A DNA stretch of 47,224 nucleotides from CBDBJK01 sp965206395 (GTDB taxonomy: Bacteria; Chloroflexota; Dehalococcoidia; Lucifugimonadales; CATOSD01): the NCBI GenBank assembly GCA_965206395.1, contig CBDBJK010000025.1:1-47224 (forward strand), written 5' to 3'. The position numbers were made by a program, and so were the translations under genes. Position 1 is the stretch's first letter. Each line of letters starts with the position of its first letter. The notes under the pieces are model-generated. The model did no database searches and was not told the DNA's origin. It was given only the letters and a program-made list of their open reading frames with translations. This document shows, one piece after another, positions 32,753 through 41,409 of this stretch.

Positions 32753-33829
32753 ATGGTATTGACAGAGCAGTTAACCGAACTTCGAGACCCGTTTGCTTCA
32801 GGCCTCACTCACTGGGACCTTCTGGAAATGTATGGAACGCTGGTCATGGCTCGCGCCCTGTCCGAGCGTATGTGGTTGCTGAACCGGTCTGGTAAAGCGC
32901 CCTTCATCGTGACCAGCGAAGGCCATGAAGGGGCGCAGATTGGCAGCGCTTACGCGGTACGTAAGGGTTACGACTTCATGCTCCCCTACTACCGAGACCT
33001 CGGCGTTGTCCTTACCCTGGGAATGACGCCGAAAGAAGTCATGTTAAACATCTTCAACAGGGCGGCAGACCCCAACGGTGGCGGTCGGCAGATGCCCGCC
33101 CACTGGAGCCATCCAGACCTGCGCATCGTCTCCCACTCCAGCCCTGTCGCCACTCATATTCTCCACGCGGTGGGTATCGCACACGCCGCTCGCATCAAAG
33201 GCGAGGACGTAGTGGCTATGGCCTATTTCGGCGATGGAGCAACCAGCAAGGGCGACTTCCATGAAAGCCTCAACTGGGCCGCGGTCTTCAAGCTGCCTGT
33301 AATCTTCGTGTGTGAGAACAACGGATATGCAATATCGGTTCCTTCCAGTCGTCAGGTTCCGGTGAAGCGCGTGGCTCAGCGTGCCACCGCCTATGGAATC
33401 CCCGGCGTAACAGTTGACGGTGGCGATGTCGTAGAGGTCTTCGAGGCCACCCAAGAGGCGGTGTCCCGCGCGCGTCGCGGTGAAGGCCCGACGCTTATTG
33501 AAGCAATCACATATCGCTTCAAGCCCCATACGAGCAACGACGACGACAGCGTCTATCGTTCCAGTGAAGAGGTTGACGCGGCTCTAAAACGAGACCCTAT
33601 CACCAGACTGCGCGCGTATCTCCTGAAGACGGGCGCGCTCTCCGAAGATGAAGACATGGCAATCAATAATCGGGTGCGCAGGGAGATAGACGAGGCTGAA
33701 GCTTTCGCCGAGGCCAGTCCACTGCCTCGGCCAGAGGACGCCATTCTCTACGTGTGCGCCGAATCCTCAACGGCAGCGAATCGTGAGCCACCTGCCAGCG
33801 ATGGCGAAAGGGGAGACAATGGCGGCTAA
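32753..33829 (+). CDS. Branched-chain-type 2-oxoacid dehydrogenase E1, alpha subunit
   Basis: Start at ATG 32753 with GGGAGG 5 bp upstream. The 358-aa protein has the ThDP motif AYFGDGATSKGDFHESLNWA and ENNGYAISVPSS, and the segment HWSHPDLRIVSHSSPVATHI, typical of branched-chain 2-oxoacid (BCKDH) alpha subunits rather than PDH. It decarboxylates branched 2-oxoacids from Val, Leu and Ile together with the beta subunit. No E2 or E3 gene accompanies it here; it may use an E2 elsewhere, with the E3 at 18-19.6 kb. Its 3' end overlaps the beta gene, and the mutase gene that follows fits propionyl-CoA disposal. Confidence 0.9.
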   Translation: MVLTEQLTELRDPFASGLTHWDLLEMYGTLVMARALSERMWLLNRSGKAPFIVTSEGHEGAQIGSAYAVRKGYDFMLPYYRDLGVVLTLGMTPKEVMLNIFNRAADPNGGGRQMPAHWSHPDLRIVSHSSPVATHILHAVGIAHAARIKGEDVVAMAYFGDGATSKGDFHESLNWAAVFKLPVIFVCENNGYAISVPSSRQVPVKRVAQRATAYGIPGVTVDGGDVVEVFEATQEAVSRARRGEGPTLIEAITYRFKPHTSNDDDSVYRSSEEVDAALKRDPITRLRAYLLKTGALSEDEDMAINNRVRREIDEAEAFAEASPLPRPEDAILYVCAESSTAANREPPASDGERGDNGG

Positions 33830-34802
33830 GACACTCCTGGAGGCAATACGAGAGGGCTTGCGAGAGGAGATGGCCCGCGACAGCAGCGTTGTAGTGCTTG
33901 GAGAAGACGTAGGAGTCATGGGCGGTGTCTTTCGCGCCTCCGAAGACTTGATCGACGACTTCGGAGAGGAGCGAGTCATCGACACGCCTCTAGCCGAGTC
34001 TGCCATCATTGGCGTCGCCATCGGCATGTCACTCAACGGCCTGCGTCCGGTTGCAGAGATTCAATTCGCCGACTTCATACATTCGGCCCTTGACCAGCTC
34101 ATCAGCGAGGCGGCCAAGCTACGCTACCGTTCGAACAACGGATGGCACAGCCCGATGGTGGTTCGCACGCCATACGGGGCCGGAGTTCATGGAGGCATCT
34201 ACCACTCGCAGAGCATCGAGGCGCTGCTGTGCCACATACCTGGCCTCAAGGTGCTAGCCCCGTCCACGCCCTACGACGCCAAGGGCCTGCTGAAGGCAGC
34301 CATCCGAGACGAAGACCCTGTAATCTTTCTTGAGCATAAGAAGCTATACAGGCTTGTCAAAGGCGAAGTACCGGATGAGGATTACACAATTCCAATAGGA
34401 AAAGCTGAAGTCCGACGGAACGGGAGCGACATCACGGTCGTCACTTACGGAATCATGTTACACTATGCGCCAGCGGCGGCGGAACGACTGAGCCAGGATG
34501 GAATAGAGACAGAGGTAGTGGATTTGCGCACGCTTGCGCCACTGGACGAGGACACTGTGCTGGCCTCCGTTCAGAAGACAGGAAAGGTGCTGGTCGCCCG
34601 CGAGGACAACGTGACCCTTGGCCTGGGTGCAGAGATAGCGGCGCGCATCGCACAAAAGGCTTTTGATTATCTCGACGCGCCAGTCGCCCGGCTTGCGGCG
34701 CTCGACGTGCCTTCGATGCCGTTCGCTCAAGTGATGGAAGACTTCTGCCTGCCCGACGAGGCCAAAATAGAGGCCGCCATGAGAGAGCTAGCGGCATACT
34801 GA
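33819..34802 (+). CDS. Branched-chain-type 2-oxoacid dehydrogenase E1, beta subunit
   Basis: Start most likely at ATG 33819 (GGGGAG just upstream), overlapping the alpha gene by 11 bp; in-frame ATGs lie slightly upstream. The ~327-aa protein has VVLGEDVGVMGGVFRASEDL, EIQFADFIHSALDQLISEAA, RTPYGAGVHGGIYHSQSIEA and HIPGLKVLAPSTPYDAKGLL, landmarks of E1-beta. HKKLYR in place of the ENEL-type motif of PDH supports the BCKDH branch. It is co-translated with the alpha subunit. Confidence 0.91.
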   Translation: MAAKTLLEAIREGLREEMARDSSVVVLGEDVGVMGGVFRASEDLIDDFGEERVIDTPLAESAIIGVAIGMSLNGLRPVAEIQFADFIHSALDQLISEAAKLRYRSNNGWHSPMVVRTPYGAGVHGGIYHSQSIEALLCHIPGLKVLAPSTPYDAKGLLKAAIRDEDPVIFLEHKKLYRLVKGEVPDEDYTIPIGKAEVRRNGSDITVVTYGIMLHYAPAAAERLSQDGIETEVVDLRTLAPLDEDTVLASVQKTGKVLVAREDNVTLGLGAEIAARIAQKAFDYLDAPVARLAALDVPSMPFAQVMEDFCLPDEAKIEAAMRELAAY

Positions 34803-34880
34803 CGTTGGTGAGATAATACAGACCGCCACCCTAGTTCCGGGCTTTTTACCGCTCATATAGAAAATTCCGAGGAGTGTTGG

Positions 34881-36515
34881 ATGGCTACCAGCAGAAAACC
34901 CAGGAAGCCACAAGCAAAAGAACACCAACCGGAGGCTGGCATGCCAAAAGAGCGCAAGGCCAGCTTCAGCACGGTATCTGGTCTTCCCGTAGACCGAGTG
35001 TACACGTCTCCAAACCCTGGCGCAGATAAGCCAGGCGAGTATCCCTTCTTGCGGGGCATCCACCCGACAGGTTACAGGGGGCGACTGTGGACGATGCGCA
35101 TGTTCGCGGGCTTTGGCACGGCCGAGGACACCAACCAGCGGTTCAAGTACCTTCTCGATCAGGGTCAGACGGGCCTAAGCGTCGCCTTCGACATGCCAAC
35201 GCTATACGGCTATGATACGGACGACCCTCTGGCCAAAGGCGAATTCGGCAAGTGCGGCGTCGCCATCTCGTCTCTCGCGGACATGGAAGTGCTGTTCGAC
35301 GGCATCCCTCTGGACCAGATCACCACTTCGATGACGATCAACGCGCCCGCCGCCATCATCTGGGCCATGTACATCGCCACCGCCGAGAAACGCGGAATTC
35401 CCCTCGACGCCCTTGGTGGCACAATTCAGAACGACATTCTAAAAGAATATACCGCGCAAAACGAATACATCTTCCCCGTCGAGCCATCGATGCGCCTGGT
35501 AGTAGATACGATTGAGTACGCCACCAGACAACTGCCAAAGTGGAACCCGATAAGCATTAGCGGTTATCACATCCGCGAGGCGGGTTCCACGGCAATACAG
35601 GAGCTGGCGTTCACGCTCGCCGACGGCTTCGAGTACGTCCGGGCCAGCCTTGAGCGCGGCCTTGACATCGACGACTTCGCCCCCAGGCTCAGCTTCTTTT
35701 TCAACGTCCATCAGGACTTCTTCGAGGAGATAGCCAAGTTCCGTGCGGCACGCCGTATATGGGCGAGGGAGATGCGAGAGCGGTTTGGAGCCAAGAACGA
35801 ACGCTCGTGGTGGCTAAGAACCCATGCCCAGACTGCCGGAGCGACGCTCACAGCCGAGCAGCCTCAGAATAACATTGTGCGAGTAGCGATTCAGGCTTTG
35901 GCAGCAGTTTTCAGCGGAGTACAGTCCCTTCACACCAACTCGATGGACGAAGCTTGGGCGCTTCCGAGCGCGGATGCAGCGTTACTTGCCCTCCGAACGC
36001 AGCAGCTTATCGCGCATGAAACCGGCGTCACGGACACTGTGGACCCCCTTGGAGGAAGCTACTACCTTGAGTCACTGACTGATCGCATGGAGGAAGGCGC
36101 ATACGAATACTTCCGCCGAATTGAAGAGGCAGGAGGGGTAAGGGTAGCCATTGACGACGGCTTCTTCGTCCGGGAGATTGCCGACGCAGCCGCAGATTTT
36201 CAGCGTGAGCTAGAGCAAAACGAGCGTGTAATCGTCGGCGTCAACGACTACGTGGGCGAAGAAACCCTGGATATTCCTCTGCTCAGGGTTGACGCACAGA
36301 GTGAACGCCATCATCTCGAGCGCCTGAATCGCGTGCGCAGAGAGCGAGACAACGAGGCCGTTGCTGTTGCCCTCATGCGCCTTCGTGACGCCGCTCGCGG
36401 CAACGAGAACCTGATGCCATTCATCCTCGAAGCGGTAAAAGCCTACGCCACGCTTGGCGATATGATGGGCGCGCTCAAAACTGAGTGGGGCGAGTACCAG
36501 CCGACCTGGTATTAG
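34881..36515 (+). CDS. Coenzyme-B12-dependent acyl-CoA mutase, large (substrate-binding) subunit
   Basis: The 544-aa protein corresponds to the TIM-barrel large subunit only; the ~130-aa B12-binding domain is absent and would be a separate gene outside the window. Landmarks are YPFLRGIHPTGYRGRLWTMR, FDMPTLYGYDTDDP, SGYHIREAGSTAIQELAFTL, LRTHAQTAGATLTAEQP and SLHTNSMDEAWALPS. This architecture is shared by archaeal-type methylmalonyl-CoA mutase and by isobutyryl-, ethylmalonyl- or 2-hydroxyisobutyryl-CoA mutases. Position after the branched-chain E1 genes favours methylmalonyl-CoA (propionyl-CoA to succinyl-CoA), but substrate cannot be fixed by eye. It starts with GAGGAG upstream, 78 bp after the E1-beta stop. 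Confidence 0.88.
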   Translation: MATSRKPRKPQAKEHQPEAGMPKERKASFSTVSGLPVDRVYTSPNPGADKPGEYPFLRGIHPTGYRGRLWTMRMFAGFGTAEDTNQRFKYLLDQGQTGLSVAFDMPTLYGYDTDDPLAKGEFGKCGVAISSLADMEVLFDGIPLDQITTSMTINAPAAIIWAMYIATAEKRGIPLDALGGTIQNDILKEYTAQNEYIFPVEPSMRLVVDTIEYATRQLPKWNPISISGYHIREAGSTAIQELAFTLADGFEYVRASLERGLDIDDFAPRLSFFFNVHQDFFEEIAKFRAARRIWAREMRERFGAKNERSWWLRTHAQTAGATLTAEQPQNNIVRVAIQALAAVFSGVQSLHTNSMDEAWALPSADAALLALRTQQLIAHETGVTDTVDPLGGSYYLESLTDRMEEGAYEYFRRIEEAGGVRVAIDDGFFVREIADAAADFQRELEQNERVIVGVNDYVGEETLDIPLLRVDAQSERHHLERLNRVRRERDNEAVAVALMRLRDAARGNENLMPFILEAVKAYATLGDMMGALKTEWGEYQPTWY

Positions 36516-36564
36516 GCCCCTCCCTTGCTATCTCTCTGACGGCATCGCACTAGCGGCGCACGTA

Positions 36565-36593
36565 TTGACTGCTGCTGCGAGCGCAAATATAAT
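36565..36593 (+). promoter_or_regulatory. Near-consensus promoter for the CocE-type hydrolase gene
   Basis: TTGACT (36565-36570), exactly 17 bp, TATAAT (36588-36593). It lies 57 bp ahead of the ATG and makes this gene independent of the mutase operon. Confidence 0.78.
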
Positions 36594-36649
36594 CGCCGCG
36601 TATAGCATCTTCACCAGTGTGCTGCGATTCCGTTCGAGAGAGGACTCCG

Positions 36650-38494
36650 ATGGCTCAACAAACTCGCTCCAAGTCCCAGCCTGAATATGAAGTAATCAAA
36701 CAGAGCAACGTCATGGTTACGGCACGGGACGGCATAAACCTCGCCACCAACTTATACTTCCCTGCCAGGAACGGAGAACCCATTCAAGGCGCTTTTCCGG
36801 CCATCATGGAGAGGACGCCTTACGACAAAGAGGCCGCGCCCAGACCAGATACGGCGCAATACTTCGCGAGCCGGGGCTACGTCGTTATCTTTCAAGATAC
36901 CAGAGGCCGATTCAAGTCCGAAGGCTCGTTCGTAAAGTATCTGAACGATCCTCACGACGGTTACGACACATTGGAATGGATCGGCAAGCAGCCCTGGTCA
37001 AACGGCAAGGTTGGAACATTCGGCATCTCTTACGGCGCACACACTCAGGCAGCATTGGCCGCAACCAATCCGCCTAATCTAGCTTGCACCTTCATGGATT
37101 CCGGCGGCTTCACCAACGCCCACGACAACTCCTGTCGCAACAGCGGTACACTCGAAATGCGCCAGATTTGCTGGGCCTTCACTCACGCCAAGGCCAGCAA
37201 AGAGGCATTGAGCGATCCTACCATCAAGGCCGCTCTTGAGGCCGAAGATTTGCGCGAGTGGTTCAAGCGAATGCCATGGAAAAAGGGCCACTCTCCGCTG
37301 CGATGGGCGCCTGATTATGAGGATTACATATTCGACATGTGGACTCAAGCCGATTTCGGCGAGTACTGGCAGCAGATGGGCATATGCAACGAGCTTTACT
37401 TCGACCAGTCCGCCGACGTTCCGCAGCTTCACATGGGCAGCTGGTACGACCCCTACACCCGCACTACGACGCGAAACTATACCGGCCTTTCGCCTATCAA
37501 AGGAGGGCCGGTTCGGATGGTCCTCGGCCCATGGACACACGGTCAGCACGACGTGTCTTACTCAGGAGACGTGGACTTCGGGCCTGACGCGGTTGTCGCA
37601 GGCAATCTAGCCGACGATTACAACGACATGCGTCTGCAATGGTTTGATCGCTGGCTCAAGGACATTGGCAACGGAGTGGAGCAGGAAGCATCGGTGCGAT
37701 TCTTCGTCATGGGCGGCGGAGACGGACGAAAGAACGCTGACGGTCGCTTGAATCATGGCGGGCACTGGCGTGACGAACAGGGCTGGCCCATCGCCCGCGC
37801 GAGGAACACCGAGTTCTACTTACACTCCAATGGCTCGCTGTCCACAACGCCCCCTCAGCCAGACGCATCTCCTAGCCGCTACGCATTCGACCCGAAGGAG
37901 CCAGTGCCAACAATAGGCGGGAACATATCGTCGGGAGCAGACGTCATGGTGGGTGGAGCGTTCCACCAACAGGAAGACCCGCGCTTCTTCGGCTCCAGGG
38001 AACCGTATCTTCCGCTGGCGTCACGCCATGACGTTCTGGTGTTCGAGACGCCTCCTCTTGATAATGAAATCGAGGTCACAGGGCCGGTGATAGTCAACCT
38101 GTGGGCGTCGTCGTCATGCACCGACACCGACTTCACGGCCAAGCTGATCGACGTCCATCCCGCGAACGAGGACTACCCGCAGGGCTTTGAAATGAACATC
38201 ACCGACGGAGTTATTCGAGCGCGCTACCGCAATTCGTTTGAGGAAGCAGAGTTGATGGATCCTGGGGAAGTCTACCAGTTCGCTATCGAGTTATACCCCA
38301 CGAGCAATCTGTTTGCGAGAGGTCACCGGATTCGGGTCGACATCTCCAGCAGCAACTTTCCTCGCCTAGACGTTAATCCCAACACCGGCGAGCCTCTGGG
38401 CCTAAGTCGCCGCACCGAGATAGCCGAGAACACCGTGCAGCACGACAGGCAGCATCCTTCTCACATACTTCTGCCAGTGATACCGTCGGGATAG
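36650..38494 (+). CDS. CocE/NonD-family alpha/beta hydrolase (X-Pro dipeptidyl-peptidase-like)
   Basis: Start at ATG 36650 with GAGAGAGG upstream. The 614-aa protein has an N-terminal S15-peptidase-type alpha/beta hydrolase domain: the oxyanion region MERTPYDKE, FQDTRGRFKSEGSF, the nucleophile elbow GTFGISYGAHTQ (catalytic Ser), and the histidine region GPWTHGQHD. A cap domain follows, then a C-terminal jelly-roll (PepX_C; ~residues 415-610; VNLWASSSCTDTDFTAKLID). The family includes cocaine esterase, glutaryl-7-ACA acylase and other ester or amide hydrolases. No signal peptide. The actual substrate is unknown. Confidence 0.88.
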   Translation: MAQQTRSKSQPEYEVIKQSNVMVTARDGINLATNLYFPARNGEPIQGAFPAIMERTPYDKEAAPRPDTAQYFASRGYVVIFQDTRGRFKSEGSFVKYLNDPHDGYDTLEWIGKQPWSNGKVGTFGISYGAHTQAALAATNPPNLACTFMDSGGFTNAHDNSCRNSGTLEMRQICWAFTHAKASKEALSDPTIKAALEAEDLREWFKRMPWKKGHSPLRWAPDYEDYIFDMWTQADFGEYWQQMGICNELYFDQSADVPQLHMGSWYDPYTRTTTRNYTGLSPIKGGPVRMVLGPWTHGQHDVSYSGDVDFGPDAVVAGNLADDYNDMRLQWFDRWLKDIGNGVEQEASVRFFVMGGGDGRKNADGRLNHGGHWRDEQGWPIARARNTEFYLHSNGSLSTTPPQPDASPSRYAFDPKEPVPTIGGNISSGADVMVGGAFHQQEDPRFFGSREPYLPLASRHDVLVFETPPLDNEIEVTGPVIVNLWASSSCTDTDFTAKLIDVHPANEDYPQGFEMNITDGVIRARYRNSFEEAELMDPGEVYQFAIELYPTSNLFARGHRIRVDISSSNFPRLDVNPNTGEPLGLSRRTEIAENTVQHDRQHPSHILLPVIPSG

Positions 38495-38517
38495 GCAAGG
38501 CGCAACCACGTTAAAGC

Positions 38518-38550
38518 AAAACGCCCCTGGATATCCGGGGGCGTTTTTAT
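38518..38550 (+). terminator. Terminator after the CocE-type hydrolase
   Basis: AAAACGCCCCTGG (38518-38530) pairs with CCGGGGGCGTTTT (38535-38547) with one wobble pair and a 4-nt loop, followed by a T-rich run. It separates the chromosome-side gene from the element boundary. Confidence 0.88.
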
Positions 38551-38563
38551 TTTGGGCTTGGTG

Positions 38564-38620
38564 TGGTGCCGAAGGTCGGATTCGAACCGACACGCCCGAT
38601 AAAAGGCAACGGTTTTTGAG
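38564..38620 (-). other. Attachment site: 3' fragment of tRNA-Leu(CAA), left end of an integrated element
   Basis: On the minus strand the sequence runs from the anticodon loop CTCAAAA to ...GGCACCA, including variable arm, T arm GTCGG-TTCGAAT-CCGAC and acceptor strand with CCA. The 5' half (expected GCCGAAG... and D arm) is missing: the bases upstream do not pair. This is the duplicate core left when a tyrosine integrase inserts DNA into a tRNA gene at the anticodon loop. GGCAAC (38605-38610) and GTTGCC (38620-38625) form an inverted repeat around a 9-nt spacer, as expected for core-type integrase sites. The intact tRNA should lie at the far end, beyond the window. Confidence 0.8.
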
Positions 38621-38625
38621 TTGCC

Positions 38626-38773
38626 TGCCCGCCGTCCTAGCTTATCTCAAGTGATTACATTTGTTAGTCAATAGTGCGGCGCGTCGGGTACTCTTTGTTC
38701 CCCTTATGTTACCTTGTCGCACCATGTTACAAGTGGTTTGGGGGCAAATAGGGGGCAGATTGGACGGGCAGTT
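38626..38773. other. Spacer between attachment site and integrase remnant
   Basis: About 150 bp with no gene; probably arm-type integrase binding region, though no clear repeats are seen. Confidence 0.4.
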
Positions 38774-39338
38774 TTACAAATCACCACCGGCTGCTAGCTC
38801 GTCGTCAAGGGCCTGCGCTGCTGCTTCCTGCATTCCTGGCATGACGTGAGAGTAAATATCCATCGTAATGCATGCTGATGTTACTGTGCCCTAGTCTCTC
38901 GCTGACTACCTTTGGGTGAACACCTGCTACAAGTAGCAACGTTGCATGTGCGTGGCGAAGGTCTTTCAAGGTTATTTTCGGCAGATCGTTCTGACGGACG
39001 ATGCGAGTAAAGTCCCTGGTTATCTTGTCAGAGTCAACTTTTCTGCCATTTTGTTGAGTGAACACATACCCCGTGTTCTCCCATATAGGCCCCGCTGCCA
39101 AGCGTTGTTCAATCTGTTTTCTTTGAATGCTCTTTAGCAGGCTCACCGCTTTGGGGCTAAGGGCTATCATACGACGCGAGAGCAGCGTCTTGGGGTTCCC
39201 TTCCATCAAACCTCTCCCTGTAATTCGCTGAAGAGTGTTGGCAACGCTCAGTTGCGCCCTTTCTAAATCAACGTATTCCCACTGCAAGCCTGCTAATTCA
39301 CTCCGACGCATTCCGGTTCGGATCGCAAGATGGTATAA
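38774..39338 (-). pseudogene. Phage-type tyrosine integrase, C-terminal catalytic part, truncated and frameshifted
   Basis: The fragment begins at the IS boundary with LYHLAIRTGMRRSELAGLQW (first catalytic Arg) and includes LKDLRHAHATLLLVAGVHPK (His-x-x-Arg) and SERLGHSNIS. The uninterrupted frame then ends in an aberrant tail at 38805. In the alternative frame the proper ending is present: MDIYSHVMPGMQEAAAQALD with the catalytic Tyr, ending at 38774. A 4-bp tandem duplication (AGCATGCAT for AGCAT, ~38871-38879) causes the shift. The N-terminal arm-binding and SAM-like domains are missing, replaced by an IS. The enzyme cannot be functional. It lies next to the tRNA-Leu attachment site, as expected. 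Confidence 0.88.
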
Positions 39339-40219
39339 GAGCGTCTAACAAAACCATTATTGGAACAGAAAGCGAGAGCAGATGATGGCACAACCTATGG
39401 CCAAGAAAGCCTCATGTATGTCTGCCCTGCGCTCATATCGAACCCGTAAGCGTCGGAACTGATGAAGCCAACTCAGGCTTCTCTCAACCACCCATCTATG
39501 CACACCCAACCCGCTGCCATGCGGCTCACCTCGCTTGGCCAGCAGCGGCCAGATATGTCGCTTCTTCAACTCCTTGCGAACAGGCTCAGAGTCATACCCT
39601 CTGTCTCCCTGCGCCTGAAGAGGACGCTTGCGAGACCTGCCTCGCTTGCCCTTGACAGCAGGTATGGCATCCACCAACTCAAGGGCTTGGGTGACATCGT
39701 GAGCGTTCGCGCCAGTCAACCTGACCGCCAGTGGAATGCCCTGGGCATCGGTTATGATATGATGCTTGCTACCCGCCTTCGCCCTGTCCGTGGGGTTGGG
39801 GCCTGTTTTCTGCCCCCAAAAACTGCTCGCACTGAAGCACTGTCCAGCACTGCGCGAGTCCAGTCTATGCGCTCAGCTGCTTGCAGGCGCTCAAGGCATA
39901 CCAAGTGGATGCGCTCCCAGACTCCCGACTGGTGCCAATCTCTGAGGCGCCTCCAGCAGGTCATCCCACTGCCACAGTCCATCTCCTTGGGTAGGTCTTC
40001 CCAGCCAATGCCTGTCTTTAGCACGAACAGTATCCCACTTAGGACCTGTCTGTCAGGTATCCTGGGCCTTCCTCCTTTCGGCTTCGGTGGTTGTGGCGGC
40101 AGTAAAGGTTGCACCAGTTCCCAGGAATTCATCGCTTACAAGGGGCTTAGACATTAGGTCATCCTCCTCCAGAGAATGTCCAGATTCTAACCCCTTTTAT
40201 TAGGTTTTGTTAGACGCTC
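39339..40219 (-). mobile_element. IS5-family insertion sequence, copy 2 (881 bp, inverted relative to copy 1)
   Basis: It has the same 17-bp inverted repeats as copy 1 and is flanked by TAA on both sides (39336-39338, 40220-40222). By eye it differs from copy 1 by one inserted base near the transposase start and one substitution (Pro to Ser in KRGRPRKRP). The gene fragments on its two sides belong to different genes. Confidence 0.9.
39357..40154 (-). pseudogene. IS5-family transposase, copy 2, with a 1-bp insertion in orfA
   Basis: Same orfA/orfB arrangement as copy 1. One extra base in GAATTCC (copy 1: GAATTC) near 40124 shifts the frame at about codon 11, so translation from the normal ATG (40154) fails. 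An internal ATG in the shifted region restores the frame as MNSWELVQPLLPPQPPK, ending at 39752, so a shortened orfA could still be made if initiation occurs there. orfB is intact (39357 to about 39719 and upstream). Confidence 0.82.
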
Positions 40220-40366
40220 TAAGTCTGTGTATAGGCTGGCCTGAGCCTCTTTCCAGGCCTCTTGTGGTTCAAGCGTAGCCTCTGCTGATAGCTCTACGGC
40301 CTTCCATGAGCCATCCGGCAGAGGCTTGGAGTAGCGGACGGTTGCGGCTATGGTCTTCACTTTCAT
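40220..40366 (-). pseudogene. 5' fragment of an unknown element gene, cut off by the IS
   Basis: The ATG at 40366 has AAGGAGA 6 bp upstream. The product (MKVKTIAATVRYSKPLPDGS, then a Trp/Glu/Ala-rich helix WKEAQASLYTDL) is a short acidic protein that runs into the IS after ~49 codons and stops within it. I recognise the style of small accessory proteins of integrative elements but no function. The missing 3' part is not on the other side of the IS, where integrase sequence begins. Confidence 0.6.
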
Positions 40367-40463
40367 GGTGGTTTCTCCTTGGTTTGTCATGGGTATCTGG
40401 TAGAGGCGGAGCCAGGCCTTCTGCTAGCTCTCCTCTCAGAAGGCCTGACTCTCCTCCTTAACC

Positions 40464-41330
40464 CTACTCGTTACCTTTGCGGTCTAGCACGTAGTTAGCT
40501 GCTTTCTGTCCCTGTGACGCTGCTACGACTACCAGGCGCTTGTCTGAGCGTATCTTCTTGGCCCAACCTTGAATGTATGCCGTCGAGTTTTCTATCGTAT
40601 TCTCGATGCCTGACTCATTGCACAGGAACGCGCTGGTGAACTCTGCCGCCAGTTCTTCCTTCGAGTAGGTAGGCGAACCAAACGGCGCTATGCCTGTCTC
40701 TAGCTCATGCCTATCTAGCCTGGACTTGTGGCCTGTGCTGTGGCCTAGTTCATGGAAGGCAGTCGAGTAATACTCGCCTGAATCTGCGAATGCCTGTCTT
40801 GGGGGTAGGTGTATCTCGTCTGTGGCTGGCCTGTAGTACGCTCTATCACCGCCGTCATGGGTTATGCTCGGCGGTTTAGGCATGTTGGCGATAATGGCCT
40901 CTGCCGCTTCTATCGCGTCAAACTCTTTCACGTCGGGGTTTACAAGTACGGGGGTGCCTTCGCACTGTTCGACGTTGAACACGTTGAAATACTTCAGGAT
41001 AAAGAACGCTTTAACATCCCACTCGCCTCTATCGTCCTGTACATCCTTGGTAAGGCGCTTCCAGAATACTATCGGCGTTGACTTCTCACCTTTTGCGAAC
41101 GTTCCCGCCTAGCTCTATAGACTTCTTGTAGATGAGCCACCTTGGGTCATGATATGGCTACATGCCAAGCATCATGGTGTTAATACCGCTATATGGTCGT
41201 CCTGAGATATTCCTGGGCCTGACACCTGCTGGCAGTGACCAGGGCTTTCGCCACGGAACAACGCCTTTATCCAGGGCCTCGATTATCCTTGCGGTGCGGT
41301 AATGATCTCGTAGGCTTTATCATTGGACAT
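40464..41330 (-). pseudogene. ArdC-like antirestriction protein, three lesions
   Basis: A start (ATG 41330 with AAAGGAG upstream) and the whole gene can be followed across frames: MSNDKAYEIIT, then EALDKGVVPWRKPWSLPAGV, RPYSGINTMMLGM, a TAG stop (41158-41160), PYHDPRWLIYKKSIELGGNV, a shift at an A4 run (~41091-41094), RKGEKSTPIVFWKRLTKD, KYFNVFNVEQCEG, and the zincin domain with HELGHSTGHKSRLDR. These are the DUF1738 ssDNA-binding and metallopeptidase halves of ArdC, which protects incoming DNA from restriction. A further frameshift lies near 41288-41292. Only the metallopeptidase half (40464-40982) stays open, so normal function is lost. Confidence 0.85.
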
Positions 41331-41409
41331 AGTGAATACTCCTTTGTGGGTGTTCATCTGCGTCGCCGGTGTTTAAGTTTCCACGCTCTTTCACCGGCGA
41401 CGACTTTCA

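Noticed and set aside
38564..38660. A complete tRNA-Leu gene on the minus strand
   Set aside because: No acceptor 5' strand, D arm or pairing anticodon 5' stem is present upstream of the loop; it is a 3' fragment.
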